A stretch of DNA of 64,000 bases from Hespellia sp. (GTDB taxonomy: Bacteria > Bacillota > Clostridia > Lachnospirales > Lachnospiraceae), in NCBI GenBank assembly GCA_028694105.1, contig JAQUUC010000001.1, positions 1-64,000 of the forward strand, read 5' to 3'. Shown piece by piece: positions 1 through 8,195 of this stretch. Position 1 is the stretch's first letter. Every line of letters begins with the position of its first letter. Under the pieces are notes generated by a model that was not told where the DNA came from, did not search any database, and saw nothing but the letters and a program-made list of their open reading frames with translations. The translations under genes were made by a program, and so were the position numbers.

Positions 1-88
<88 letters not shown>

Positions 89-359
89 AGTGTTTGTAAT
101 CCATTGTTCAAGATCAACTACTAGCTCGAACTATAAATAGTTCAATTCATTAATCTGTCCCGTTATTACTGTTGATACCAAAATCTTGCTTGGAGATCTT
201 GGCGGGTGTCAAATCTTTCAATTTGACTGTTCTTTAAAAATTTTCTCTTATAGAAATTTTCAAGGTTGTTTGTCTATTGTTTAATTATCAAGGTTCTGCC
301 TGAAACCCTTGTATTTACTGGATTTCTTTGTTTTCGCTGTTCTTTGCGACAACTCATTC
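89..359 (-). other. rRNA leader between promoter P3 and 16S
   Basis: This stretch has no credible gene on either strand; the small ORF at 309-497 is a chance frame. On the minus strand it is the transcribed leader of the rRNA operon. It contains wording typical of clostridial rRNA spacers (GAACCTTGATAATTAAACA and, shortly after, CAACCTTGAAAATTT) and several short inverted repeats that could form the RNase III processing stem with sequence downstream of 16S, which lies outside the window. A boxA-like TTCTTTAAAAA is present but on the plus strand, so it is not in the rRNA transcript. Confidence 0.6.
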
Positions 360-389
360 ATAATATCATGTAAGTCATGTATCTGTCAA
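360..389 (-). promoter_or_regulatory. rRNA promoter P3 (proximal)
   Basis: On the minus strand TTGACA (389-384) and TATTAT (365-360) are separated by 18 nt. The initially transcribed region carries GTTGTCGCAAAGAACAGC, a small hairpin resembling those after the two upstream promoters. A perfect -35 box and repetition of the module three times make an rRNA promoter array very likely. Confidence 0.8.
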
Positions 390-446
390 GAACTTTTTTA
401 CATTTTATTTTTTCATTTGTTGTCTGTCTTTTGCGACAGCTCTAAT

Positions 447-476
447 AGATTATCACATTATGACCTTATTTGTCAA
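447..476 (-). promoter_or_regulatory. rRNA promoter P2 (middle)
   Basis: On the minus strand TTGACA (476-471) is followed after 18 nt by TAATCT (452-447). Immediately downstream lies CTGTCGCAAAAGACAG, a perfect 5-bp hairpin that is a variant of the one after P3. The shared spacer length and shared downstream element show that P2 and P3 are copies of one module. Confidence 0.75.
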
Positions 477-577
477 CACATTTTCGAATCAATTTGAATA
501 TAATTTTCATTGTGAATCACACGGCAATAGTCATGCTGCGAAAGCTATTTAAATCCGCCATTTTGTGACGGACTTAA

Positions 578-607
578 ATAATATCACATCTCTCATTCTG
601 CTGTCAA
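578..607 (-). promoter_or_regulatory. rRNA promoter P1 (distal)
   Basis: On the minus strand TTGACA (607-602) is followed after 18 nt by TATTAT (583-578). Downstream, TCCGTCACAAAATGGCGGA can pair into a hairpin like those of P2 and P3. The promoter starts only 8 nt beyond the stop codon of radA, which is read in the same direction, so radA transcription may run into the rRNA operon. Confidence 0.75.
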
Positions 608-614
608 TGCTTTT

Positions 615-1967
615 CTATATTAAGTTCATCGCTTCATTGATATTAGATACACCCGCGATCTCTATTCCTTTGATATTCTTCACTGCTTCTTTTGATACCG
701 CCGGCATAATCACCGTACGAAAGCCCAGTTTCTTGGCTTCCGCAACACGCTGCTCCGGCATGCTTACCGCACGTACCTCACCGCTGAGGCCCACTTCGCC
801 AAAAACAATTGTCTTTTCATTAATGGCACGGTTCTTGTAACTGGAAATAATCGCCATCACAATTCCCAGATCGATTGCAGGTTCATTCATTTTGATACCG
901 CCCGCTATATTGACATAAGCATCAGAATTGGACAGATGAAGCCCTACCCGTTTCTCCAGCACCGCCATCAGGATATTGACACGGTTATAGTCCGTTCCGG
1001 TCGCGGTACGTCTTGGCATTCCGAAATTACTTGAGCACACAAGTGCCTGAATCTCGATCAATATCGGACGCGTTCCTTCCATAGAACATGCCACAACCGA
1101 CCCGGACGCATTTTCCGGCCGGCCGCTCAGCATAAACTCTGACGGGTTCTCCACTTCAGTCAATCCATTTTGCCGCATCTCGAATACACCGATTTCATTG
1201 GTGGAGCCAAAGCGATTCTTCACCCCTCTTAAAATACGATAGGACGCATGCCGGTCTCCCTCAAAATACAGTACTGTATCCACCATATGTTCCAATACTC
1301 TTGGGCCCGCCACTGTACCGTCCTTCGTTACATGACCAACCACAAAAATCGTAATTCCCAGTCCTTTTGCCAGCTGCATCAGTACATTGGTAGATTCCCG
1401 GACCTGCGAGACACTTCCCGGTGCGGAACTGACTTCTTCATTATACATTGTCTGAATCGAATCAATAACCACCACTTCCGGTCTGCGTTTTTCAATGACA
1501 TTTCGAATTGTATCAAGATTCGTTTCGCACAGTAACAGCAGTTTTTCCGTAAATTCACCCATACGGTTTGCTCTAAGCTTAATCTGGGCAAGGGACTCCT
1601 CTCCCGATATATATAATACTTCTTTCTTTGTCGCCAGTTTCTGGCACACCTGCAGCAGCAGAGTTGATTTACCGATTCCGGGATCACCGCCAACCAAAAC
1701 CAGTGATCCCGGTACGATGCCGCCTCCGAGCACACGGTCCAGTTCTTTAATCGTTGTCTGGATTCTGCTTTGATCTTCCGAGCTGACCTTCGTAAGTGGA
1801 ATGACCTCCGCATCGCGTGCCGCCTTTACCGTCGTACTTTTCGAGGTACTGATCTGCTCTTCCACAAATGTATTCCATTCTTTACACATGGGGCACTGCC
1901 CAAGCCACTTGTTCTCTTCATGTCCGCAATTCTGACAGAAAAAAACACTTTTCTTTCCTTTTGCCAT
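615..1967 (-). CDS. radA: DNA repair protein RadA
   Basis: RadA is a RecA-like ATPase that helps process recombination intermediates. The 450-residue product has the full family layout: an N-terminal C4 zinc finger (CQNCG then CPMC), a Walker A box (GGDPGIGKST) near residue 95, the RadA-specific KNRFG motif (KNRFGSTNEIG), and a Lon-protease-like C-terminal domain. I start it at the ATG beginning MAKGKKSVFF, because that is where RadA proteins begin and a GGAG lies 12 nt upstream; the 40 extra residues of the ORF track are upstream sequence. It is the last gene of the GntR-clpC-unknown-radA unit, matching the frequent clpC-radA linkage in Firmicutes. Confidence 0.96.
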   Translation of the reverse strand: MAKGKKSVFFCQNCGHEENKWLGQCPMCKEWNTFVEEQISTSKSTTVKAARDAEVIPLTKVSSEDQSRIQTTIKELDRVLGGGIVPGSLVLVGGDPGIGKSTLLLQVCQKLATKKEVLYISGEESLAQIKLRANRMGEFTEKLLLLCETNLDTIRNVIEKRRPEVVVIDSIQTMYNEEVSSAPGSVSQVRESTNVLMQLAKGLGITIFVVGHVTKDGTVAGPRVLEHMVDTVLYFEGDRHASYRILRGVKNRFGSTNEIGVFEMRQNGLTEVENPSEFMLSGRPENASGSVVACSMEGTRPILIEIQALVCSSNFGMPRRTATGTDYNRVNILMAVLEKRVGLHLSNSDAYVNIAGGIKMNEPAIDLGIVMAIISSYKNRAINEKTIVFGEVGLSGEVRAVSMPEQRVAEAKKLGFRTVIMPAVSKEAVKNIKGIEIAGVSNINEAMNLI

Positions 1968-2107
1968 TGTTTTTCTTTTCTCCTTAAGGCAGCCGAAAGA
2001 ACCTGCCACAGACAGCTTCTTCGGACGCATAGCGACACAGGACGAGCACAGATACAATACATCCGGTGCCCGTCCCATCTTCTTCAAAACTCGTTCAGTC
2101 TGTTAAC

Positions 2108-2521
2108 TTAGCTTTTTAAAATTCTTACTCCTGCGCTTTCGCCTTCATTCAATTCCGTGCTGACACTCAGCTTGCCGCTTAAGTTCGTTGTCATTTTCCC
2201 AGCGGTCTCGCCATTGATATATACTTCATACTCACTGTCCGGCTCCAGTTCTAATGTAAATTGTACATCATTTGCCGCTGATACCTGAAAAACAATCTCT
2301 CCCGCGGTTGCCCTGAAATTCTCAACTGCTGTTCCCGGCACCGATTCGTATACGAACATACCGTTCTTCTCCAGTTTCGTGATCTCTGCGAATGTCTTTA
2401 CTTTGTAGATATCCCCTTCAAATTCAAAATTATCCATCTTTGTCTTGGATGGTAATGTATAATCCCCAAAACTTAATGTTCCATTCCCCTCTGCACGTAA
2501 TAATTCTTTGACTACTGACAT
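2108..2521 (-). CDS. Conserved small protein of unknown function between clpC and radA
   Basis: A 137-residue acidic protein without signal peptide or membrane segment. It starts MSVVKELLRAEGNGTLSFG and is rich in alternating beta-strand patterns (for example FTLELEPDSEYEVYING), which suggests a beta-sandwich fold. The start is supported by AGGAGG 6 nt upstream (CCTAGGAGGAAACGAAG then ATG). It lies 77 nt after clpC and 140 nt before radA in the same direction, so it is probably cotranscribed with stress and repair genes. I do not recognise a characterised family; similar proteins in Lachnospiraceae may carry uninformative names. No catalytic motif is visible, so no function is assigned. Confidence 0.75.
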   Translation of the reverse strand: MSVVKELLRAEGNGTLSFGDYTLPSKTKMDNFEFEGDIYKVKTFAEITKLEKNGMFVYESVPGTAVENFRATAGEIVFQVSAANDVQFTLELEPDSEYEVYINGETAGKMTTNLSGKLSVSTELNEGESAGVRILKS

Positions 2522-2598
2522 CTTCGTTTCCTCCTAGGTATATCTTAATTACTATCATTGGTTCTTGTTAATAGTATAACTGATTCTTTTCTTATTTT

Positions 2599-5043
2599 CT
2601 ACTGCTTTATTGTCTTTACATAAAATTTAATTTCTTTTTTAGAAACTCCGGCCTCCACCGTTGAGTTTCTCGTAATCTCACCATTTAGAACCGCTTCTGC
2701 CATCTTGTCTTCCAGCTCTGTCTGCAGAGCACGTCTCAACGGTCTTGCACCGTATTTTACATCGGTTCCTTTCTCGACAATCAGCTTTTTGGCCGAATCA
2801 CGAATTGTCAGGGAAATTCCCATCTGATTTTTCACACGCTTTGTGAATTCTCTGCACATCAGCCCCACAATCTGTTTCATTTCCGGTGTTCCCAAAGAAT
2901 GAAATACAATAATTTCATCGATTCTGTTCAGGAACTCCGGTTTGAACAGCATCTTCACTTCATCCATCACATTCTGTTTCATCCGCTTGTAATCATCTTT
3001 TGCATCTTCTTTTGCCGCAAAGCCTAATTTTTTCGGATCTACAATCGCCTTTGCCCCTGCATTGGATGTCATGATAATCACCGTGTTGCGAAAATCCACT
3101 TTGCGGCCCTGAGAATCTGTAATATGTCCATCATCCAGAACCTGCAGCAAAATGTTAAATACATCCGGATGTGCCTTTTCAATCTCGTCAAACAAAATCA
3201 CCGAATATGGATGTGTTCGTACCTGATCGCTGAGCTGTCCGCCTTCTTCGTGTCCCACATATCCCGGTGGCGATCCAATCATCTTGGATACGCTGTGCTT
3301 TTCCATGTATTCCGACATATCCACACGAATCATAGCTTCTTCATTTCCAAACATGGCTTCTGCAAGTGTCTTGGAAAGTTCCGTTTTACCCACACCGGTC
3401 GGTCCCAAGAATAAGAAGGAACCAATTGGGCGTTTCGGGTCTTTCAGGCCGACTCTGCCTCTCTTTACCGCCTTCGCAACGGCTTTGACCGCCTCATCCT
3501 GACCGATGACTCTCTTGTGCAGTATATCTTCCAGCTTCTGCAGTCTTGAATTCTCTGATTCCGTAAGCTGCTGGAGTGGAACTTTTGTCCACACAGACAC
3601 AACATCCGCAATATCTTCTGCCGTCACTTTGACTGCCTGACGTTTGCTCTTCTTCTGGAATCTGCTTCTCACACTTGCAAGGCTCTTTGCAACTGCTTTC
3701 TGCTCTTTGTCCAGAAGCGATGCCTCTTCAAAATTCGCGTTCGCAATCTGCGCTTCCTTCTGAACAATCAGCTCACGCAGCGATTTCTCAAGGCGCGACA
3801 GATTTTCCGGAACCTTATAGCCCCGAAGTCCCACACGGGAACACGCTTCATCCAGCACATCAATTGCTTTGTCCGGAAGATTCCGGTCATTGATATAACG
3901 CTCCGACAATGTCACCGCCATCTGCAGTGCCTCGTCTTCAATCTCCACTTTATGATGTTCTTCGTATTTTTTCTTGATTCCCTGCAGAATCAGCAGACAC
4001 TGCTGCTGGGTCGGTTCTTCCACTGTAATCGGCTGAAAACGGCGCTCGAGTGCCGCGTCCTTCTCGATATATTTCCGGTATTCCGCAATCGTAGTTGCTC
4101 CAATCAGCTGCAGCTCGCCTCTCGCCAGAGATGGTTTTAAAATACTGGACGCATCAATCGCGCCTTCTGCGCCTCCCGCACCAATGATTGTATGGAGTTC
4201 ATCCAAAAACAGAATGATATCAGAGTCTGACTGAACCTCCGAAATCAGCCCCTTCATCCGTTCCTCGAACTCTCCGCGATATTTCGAGCCCGCAATCATG
4301 CCGGGCAGATCAAGTGTGTAGATTTTTTTGCTGCGCATACTCTCCGGCACAACGCCTTCCACGATCCGCTGGGCAAGACCTTCAATAATCGCAGTCTTTC
4401 CCACTCCGGGTTCGCCGACCAGACATGGGTTATTTTTCGTTCTGCGGCTCAGCACCTGCATCAGACGGTCAATCTCCTCCTGTCTGCCCACAACTGGATC
4501 TAATCGCCCTTTTTTGGCATCCTCCGTCAGATTATTGCAGTATTGACGTACCGTCTCACCTGCACCTTCCGCATCCCCCTGAAGCTCGGTCTGATACTCT
4601 TTCACATCCGCCCCGATTGCATTCAGAATGGAAACGTACAATTTCTGCAGATCGATATTCAGCGTGATTAATATTCTGGCTGCCACACAATCCACATCAT
4701 GGATCATTGCCAGAAGCATATGCTCCGTTCCGATTGCATCCGAATGAAGCACCGAAGCTTCCTTTTCACTATTATCTAATAAGTAGTCCAGTCTCGGACT
4801 GTTTTCCGGCTTTTCCTTGTAGATTACATCTGTTGCCGGCGAAATGAGTTCATCCATCAGCTGCAGCAGACGGTTCTCCTCCACACCCATCATCGCAAGC
4901 ACCTGCCCTGCCACGCCTGTATATTCTTTTCTCAGTCCAAGCAGTAAATGCTCCGTTCCAATATAAGGATGGTCAAGTTCTCTTGCAACCGTCCTTGCGT
5001 ACTTCATTGCTTTCTCAGCCTGTTTTGTGTATTGATTCTGCAT
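2599..5043 (-). CDS. clpC: ATP-dependent Clp protease ATP-binding subunit ClpC
   Basis: ClpC is the Hsp100 unfoldase that feeds substrates to the ClpP protease. The 814-residue protein shows two Clp-N repeats (about 1-145), a first AAA+ module with Walker [10 protein letters not shown] near residue 210 and [13 protein letters not shown], a UVR-like coiled segment (about 415-450) typical of ClpC rather than ClpB, and a second AAA+ module with GPTGVGKTE near 545 followed by a Clp-D2-small domain. The length is normal for ClpC. The start has AGGAGG 5 nt upstream. In Bacilli the operon would be ctsR-mcsA-mcsB-clpC; here a GntR-type regulator replaces these, ending 26 nt upstream. Confidence 0.97.
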   Translation of the reverse strand: MQNQYTKQAEKAMKYARTVARELDHPYIGTEHLLLGLRKEYTGVAGQVLAMMGVEENRLLQLMDELISPATDVIYKEKPENSPRLDYLLDNSEKEASVLHSDAIGTEHMLLAMIHDVDCVAARILITLNIDLQKLYVSILNAIGADVKEYQTELQGDAEGAGETVRQYCNNLTEDAKKGRLDPVVGRQEEIDRLMQVLSRRTKNNPCLVGEPGVGKTAIIEGLAQRIVEGVVPESMRSKKIYTLDLPGMIAGSKYRGEFEERMKGLISEVQSDSDIILFLDELHTIIGAGGAEGAIDASSILKPSLARGELQLIGATTIAEYRKYIEKDAALERRFQPITVEEPTQQQCLLILQGIKKKYEEHHKVEIEDEALQMAVTLSERYINDRNLPDKAIDVLDEACSRVGLRGYKVPENLSRLEKSLRELIVQKEAQIANANFEEASLLDKEQKAVAKSLASVRSRFQKKSKRQAVKVTAEDIADVVSVWTKVPLQQLTESENSRLQKLEDILHKRVIGQDEAVKAVAKAVKRGRVGLKDPKRPIGSFLFLGPTGVGKTELSKTLAEAMFGNEEAMIRVDMSEYMEKHSVSKMIGSPPGYVGHEEGGQLSDQVRTHPYSVILFDEIEKAHPDVFNILLQVLDDGHITDSQGRKVDFRNTVIIMTSNAGAKAIVDPKKLGFAAKEDAKDDYKRMKQNVMDEVKMLFKPEFLNRIDEIIVFHSLGTPEMKQIVGLMCREFTKRVKNQMGISLTIRDSAKKLIVEKGTDVKYGARPLRRALQTELEDKMAEAVLNGEITRNSTVEAGVSKKEIKFYVKTIKQ

Positions 5044-5069
5044 GATATCCTCCTGTCTTACCTGTTGTC

Positions 5070-5435
5070 TTACTTATAATCCTCATAAATCTCATCGACC
5101 AGCTCATGAATCTGAGCTCTGCCGATGTTCTTACAGCTCGCTTTTGCCAGAACAACCCTGAGCTGTGCTTTTACATTTTGCAATTCCTGCAGCTGGTTCC
5201 GGTCAATTGCAATAACCGCCCCTCTTCGTCCGAGCTGGATAAAACCTTCCTGCTTCAGTACGGTATAGGCTTTATTAACCGTATGCATATTAATTCCGAT
5301 CATATCCGCCATCTGTCTGACCGACGGCAGAGAATCACCTTCCAGAATTGTCGATGTTGCAATCCCCATGATAATCTGATTCCTCAATTGAATATAAAGT
5401 GCTTCTTCGCTATTCACATCTATCTCTATCAGCAT
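5070..5435 (-). CDS. GntR family (YtrA type) transcriptional regulator
   Basis: A 121-residue protein with an N-terminal winged helix-turn-helix of the GntR class (ALYIQLRNQIIMGIA, then SVRQMADMIGINMHTVNKAY) and only a short C-terminal helical tail, the layout of the YtrA subfamily. Such proteins dimerise through the tail and usually repress their own operon. It is the first gene of the clpC unit, 26 nt before clpC, and is divergent from rfbD across 146 nt. The natural inference is that it takes the place of CtsR in controlling clpC, but the signal is unknown and I could not identify its operator with confidence. Confidence 0.9.
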   Translation of the reverse strand: MLIEIDVNSEEALYIQLRNQIIMGIATSTILEGDSLPSVRQMADMIGINMHTVNKAYTVLKQEGFIQLGRRGAVIAIDRNQLQELQNVKAQLRVVLAKASCKNIGRAQIHELVDEIYEDYK

Positions 5436-5532
5436 ATTTCCACCCTCTTTTGTATATTTTCAGCCATGTACTGACACATCATCAGAAAACTGATTTTGTT
5501 CTATAGAGAGTATATCATCTTTTTCTGTATTA

Positions 5533-5541
5533 TGCTATAAT
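5533..5541 (+). promoter_or_regulatory. Extended -10 promoter for rfbD-symporter unit
   Basis: TGCTATAAT, an extended -10 element, lies about 40 nt upstream of the rfbD-like start codon on the plus strand. The matching -35 region is poor, as is common for extended -10 promoters. The same 146-nt gap must also hold the promoter of the divergent GntR-clpC unit, which I could not pin down. Confidence 0.55.
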
Positions 5542-5581
5542 AGAAAACGCTTTTAGGAATTAGAAACTGAGGAGGAAGAAT

Positions 5582-6427
5582 ATGTTAAAAGTATGGATTA
5601 ACGGAGCAGGTGGCCAGTTAGGCCAGGCTCTGAATGATGTGATTGATCATATGGAATTTGAAATTTTCAATTCAGATGTCAATGAACTTGATATCACAAA
5701 TGTCGATGATGTCCTTAGCTTCGGAAAAATCAACCGTCCGGACATCATCATCAACTGCGCCGGATTCACCGATGTGGATGCGTGCGAGAAGGACCCGAAG
5801 ACCGCATACCGCGTCAATGCACTTGGAGCCCGCAACTTAAGTATCGTTGCCGGACAGATTGGTGCCAAGATGGTACAGCTTTCTACAGACGATGTGTTTG
5901 ATGGCAAAAGCGATTCCCCCTATAAGGAATTCGATTTCGCAACACCGTGCTCTGTATATGGCAAATCAAAACTTGCCGGTGAGAATTATGTGAAAGAATT
6001 TACAAGCAAGCATTTTATTATTCGAAGTAACTGGGTGTACGGAAAGCGTGCGAACTTCGTCCGCGACTTTATCAAACTGTCCCAGACACAGAAGTTGATT
6101 TCCATCGCTTCTGATCAGTACGGTTCACCGACCAGTGCAAATGAACTTGCCAAATTCATCTTATATATTATAGAAACGAATGAATACGGAACTTATCACG
6201 CGACCTGCACCGGAAGCTGCAGTCGTTATGCATTTGCCAAAGAGATTGCACGTCTGACGAACAATGACGTACACATCGAAGCTGCGCCATCGGCTGAGGC
6301 TCACTTAACTTCAATCAGACCGGCTTACGCTGTCCTTGACAATTTCATTCTGAGTATCGATGATGTCTACACATTTCCTGACTGGAAGGATGCTTTAGCT
6401 ACTTATGTAAAGGAAATGGAGGATTAA
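5582..6427 (+). CDS. rfbD: RmlD-family NAD(P)-dependent sugar-nucleotide reductase (dTDP-4-dehydrorhamnose reductase type)
   Basis: A 281-residue short-chain reductase of the extended/RmlD class. It has the nucleotide-binding glycine motif GAGGQLG at the N-terminus, the NCAGFTDVDACE segment and TDDVFDG characteristic of RmlD, and the catalytic YGKSK (YxxxK). RmlD reduces dTDP-4-dehydro-L-rhamnose to dTDP-L-rhamnose. The other rhamnose genes (rfbA, rfbB, rfbC) are absent here, so the substrate is inferred from family only; related proteins also act on other 4-keto sugars. The start has GGAGG 6 nt upstream. It is followed after 3 nt by the symporter gene and is surely cotranscribed with it. Confidence 0.85.
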   Translation: MLKVWINGAGGQLGQALNDVIDHMEFEIFNSDVNELDITNVDDVLSFGKINRPDIIINCAGFTDVDACEKDPKTAYRVNALGARNLSIVAGQIGAKMVQLSTDDVFDGKSDSPYKEFDFATPCSVYGKSKLAGENYVKEFTSKHFIIRSNWVYGKRANFVRDFIKLSQTQKLISIASDQYGSPTSANELAKFILYIIETNEYGTYHATCTGSCSRYAFAKEIARLTNNDVHIEAAPSAEAHLTSIRPAYAVLDNFILSIDDVYTFPDWKDALATYVKEMED

Positions 6428-6430
6428 TAT

Positions 6431-7726
6431 ATGGCAGAAAACACAAACCAGAAAAAGAAACTCGGACTTACTACTAAGATTTTTATCGGACTGATTGCTG
6501 GTGCTCTGCTCGGCGTTATTTTAAATATATTTGTACCATCCGGATACGTCAAAGATACCATTATCATCGAAGGGGTCTTTTATATTATCGGTCAGGGCTT
6601 TATCCGCCTGATGCAGATGCTTGTCGTACCACTCGTATTCTGTTCGCTCGTATGCGGAAGCATGTCGATTGGTGATACGAAGAAATTGGGGAATGTCGGT
6701 GTCCGCACCTTGATTTTCTATTTATTCACAACCGCACTTGCAATTACGGTTGCCCTTTTGGTCGGTAATCTGATCAACCCGGGGATCGGGCTGGATATGT
6801 CCGCAGTCCAGCAGGCAAGTACGGAGATTGCAACACAGGAAGCAGCAAGTTTTGCGGATACGATTCTGAATATCATTCCCACGAACATTTTCAACGGATT
6901 ATCCAGTGGAACCATGCTGCAGATTATTTTCTTCGCGCTGTTCCTCGGAATTATTTTAGCAAAACTTGGAGACAGAGCAGGTATTGTCAGCAACTTTTTC
7001 AGTCAGTTCAACGACATCATGATGGAGATGACAATGATGGTTATGGCGGTCGCTCCGTTCGGTGTATTCTGTCTGATTGCCAGAACATTTTCAACACTTG
7101 GCTTTAGCGCGTTTATCCCGATGCTAAAATATATGGGTGCCGTACTGCTCGCCCTTGCAATCCAGTGTTTCATCGTATATCTGGGACTGCTCAAAGTATT
7201 TACCGGATTGAATCCATTCATCTTTATCCGGAATTTCTTCCCGGTCATGGCTTTTGGATTCTCTACCGCTACTTCAAATGCTACCATTCCATTATCGATT
7301 GAAACGCTTGCAGCGAAGATGGGTGTTTCGAAGAAAATTTCTTCATTCACGATTCCGCTCGGTGCCACAATCAACATGGATGGAACTGCCATCATGCAGG
7401 GTGTCGCCGTCGTCTTCGCCGCGCAGGCATTTGGCATTGATTTAACTATGGTAGACTACATTACAGTCATTGGCACTGCGACACTTGCCTCCATCGGTAC
7501 GGCGGGAATTCCGAGTGTCGGTCTGATCACGCTGACCATGGTATTTAACGCAGTCGGTCTTCCGGTTCAGGCAATCGCACTGATTATGGGTATCGACCGA
7601 ATTCTTGACATGACAAGAACGGCAGTCAACATTACCGGTGATGCTGTGTGCACCACAATCGTAGCAAACATGAATAAATCACTTGACCGCGAAGTTTTTA
7701 GGCTCTCACGTCAGAAAACAAAATAA
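6431..7726 (+). CDS. Dicarboxylate/amino acid:cation symporter (DAACS family)
   Basis: A 431-residue integral membrane protein of the GltP/SstT/DctA family, which takes up glutamate, aspartate, serine or C4-dicarboxylates with protons or sodium. Family hallmarks are the early VVPLVFCSLVCGS helix, the serine/threonine-rich re-entrant hairpin (GFSTATSNATIPLS) and the cation/substrate motif ATINMDGTA, followed by a second hairpin (ATLASIGTAGIPS) and a conserved helix with DRILDMTRTAVN. The sequence does not settle the substrate. It follows the reductase gene after 3 nt; no functional link between the two is obvious. No plus-strand terminator with a clear U-run follows it. Confidence 0.9.
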   Translation: MAENTNQKKKLGLTTKIFIGLIAGALLGVILNIFVPSGYVKDTIIIEGVFYIIGQGFIRLMQMLVVPLVFCSLVCGSMSIGDTKKLGNVGVRTLIFYLFTTALAITVALLVGNLINPGIGLDMSAVQQASTEIATQEAASFADTILNIIPTNIFNGLSSGTMLQIIFFALFLGIILAKLGDRAGIVSNFFSQFNDIMMEMTMMVMAVAPFGVFCLIARTFSTLGFSAFIPMLKYMGAVLLALAIQCFIVYLGLLKVFTGLNPFIFIRNFFPVMAFGFSTATSNATIPLSIETLAAKMGVSKKISSFTIPLGATINMDGTAIMQGVAVVFAAQAFGIDLTMVDYITVIGTATLASIGTAGIPSVGLITLTMVFNAVGLPVQAIALIMGIDRILDMTRTAVNITGDAVCTTIVANMNKSLDREVFRLSRQKTK

Positions 7727-7756
7727 AGGGGCTGTAAAAGAAGCCTCCTAAAAGAG

Positions 7757-7798
7757 AAAAATCGCCAGACATCATGCATTTGCACGGTGTCTGGCGAT
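7757..7798 (-). terminator. Terminator of the pyrimidine/purine operon
   Basis: An 11-bp perfect stem (ATCGCCAGACA pairing with TGTCTGGCGAT) is followed on the minus strand by TTTTTCTCTTTT. This is a strong intrinsic terminator 28 nt past the stop codon of the HPt gene. The hairpin is nested inside outer arms GCTGTAAAA (7731-7739) and TTTTACAGC (7815-7823). Confidence 0.88.
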
Positions 7799-7825
7799 TC
7801 CTATTGAACGACTTTTTTACAGCAA

Positions 7826-8176
7826 TCAGGCTTTGGATGCTTCAATCGCATCAATCACTTCATCGTATTCTATTTCCAAATCTGAGAATAACTCTTTCGC
7901 ATGTTCGACATCCCCGGCGCGCAGCAGCTCTACTACAGCATAGAGATGTTGATAGAACTGGTTCATGCTGAGGTTTCCCGTAATTCCTTTTAGTGCATGC
8001 GCATGGCAGAATGCAGATTCAATATCGCCATTTTTCATGTCTTCTCTGCATTCCTGAAAATTGGGATCCTCTACAAATTTAAACAAGAACTTACTGTACA
8101 AATCCTCTCTTCCAGAAAAACGTTTTATACCTTCCAAAACATCAATTCCAACTGCATATAACACATCAACCTTCAT
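7826..8176 (-). CDS. Stand-alone HPt (histidine phosphotransfer) domain protein
   Basis: A 116-residue single-domain protein. The phosphoacceptor motif HAHALKGITGNL matches HPt proteins (HxLKG), and the rest is a four-helix bundle, so the expected role is shuttling phosphate between a hybrid histidine kinase and a receiver. The ORF-track start overlaps purD; I use the ATG at 8176 (MKVDVLYAVG) because GAGG lies 10 nt upstream and this leaves a 19-nt gap after purD. It is the last gene before the operon terminator. No kinase or receiver lies in the window. A paralogue with nearly the same motif is at 33974-34321. Confidence 0.85.
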   Translation of the reverse strand: MKVDVLYAVGIDVLEGIKRFSGREDLYSKFLFKFVEDPNFQECREDMKNGDIESAFCHAHALKGITGNLSMNQFYQHLYAVVELLRAGDVEHAKELFSDLEIEYDEVIDAIEASKA

Positions 8177-8195
8177 TTGTGATTTTCCTCTTGTT

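Noticed and set aside
227-240. boxA-like TTCTTTAAAAA in the rRNA leader
   Set aside because: It is on the plus strand, whereas the rRNA is transcribed from the minus strand, so it cannot work as an antitermination site in this transcript.
309-497. Plus-strand ORF of 62 codons upstream of 16S
   Set aside because: Lies across two rRNA promoters on the opposite strand, has no ribosome binding site and an arbitrary Cys/Phe-rich composition.
7726-7825. Miniature insertion element
   Set aside because: Inverted ends are only 9 bp and no target-site duplication is visible; a terminator with outer arms explains it more simply.
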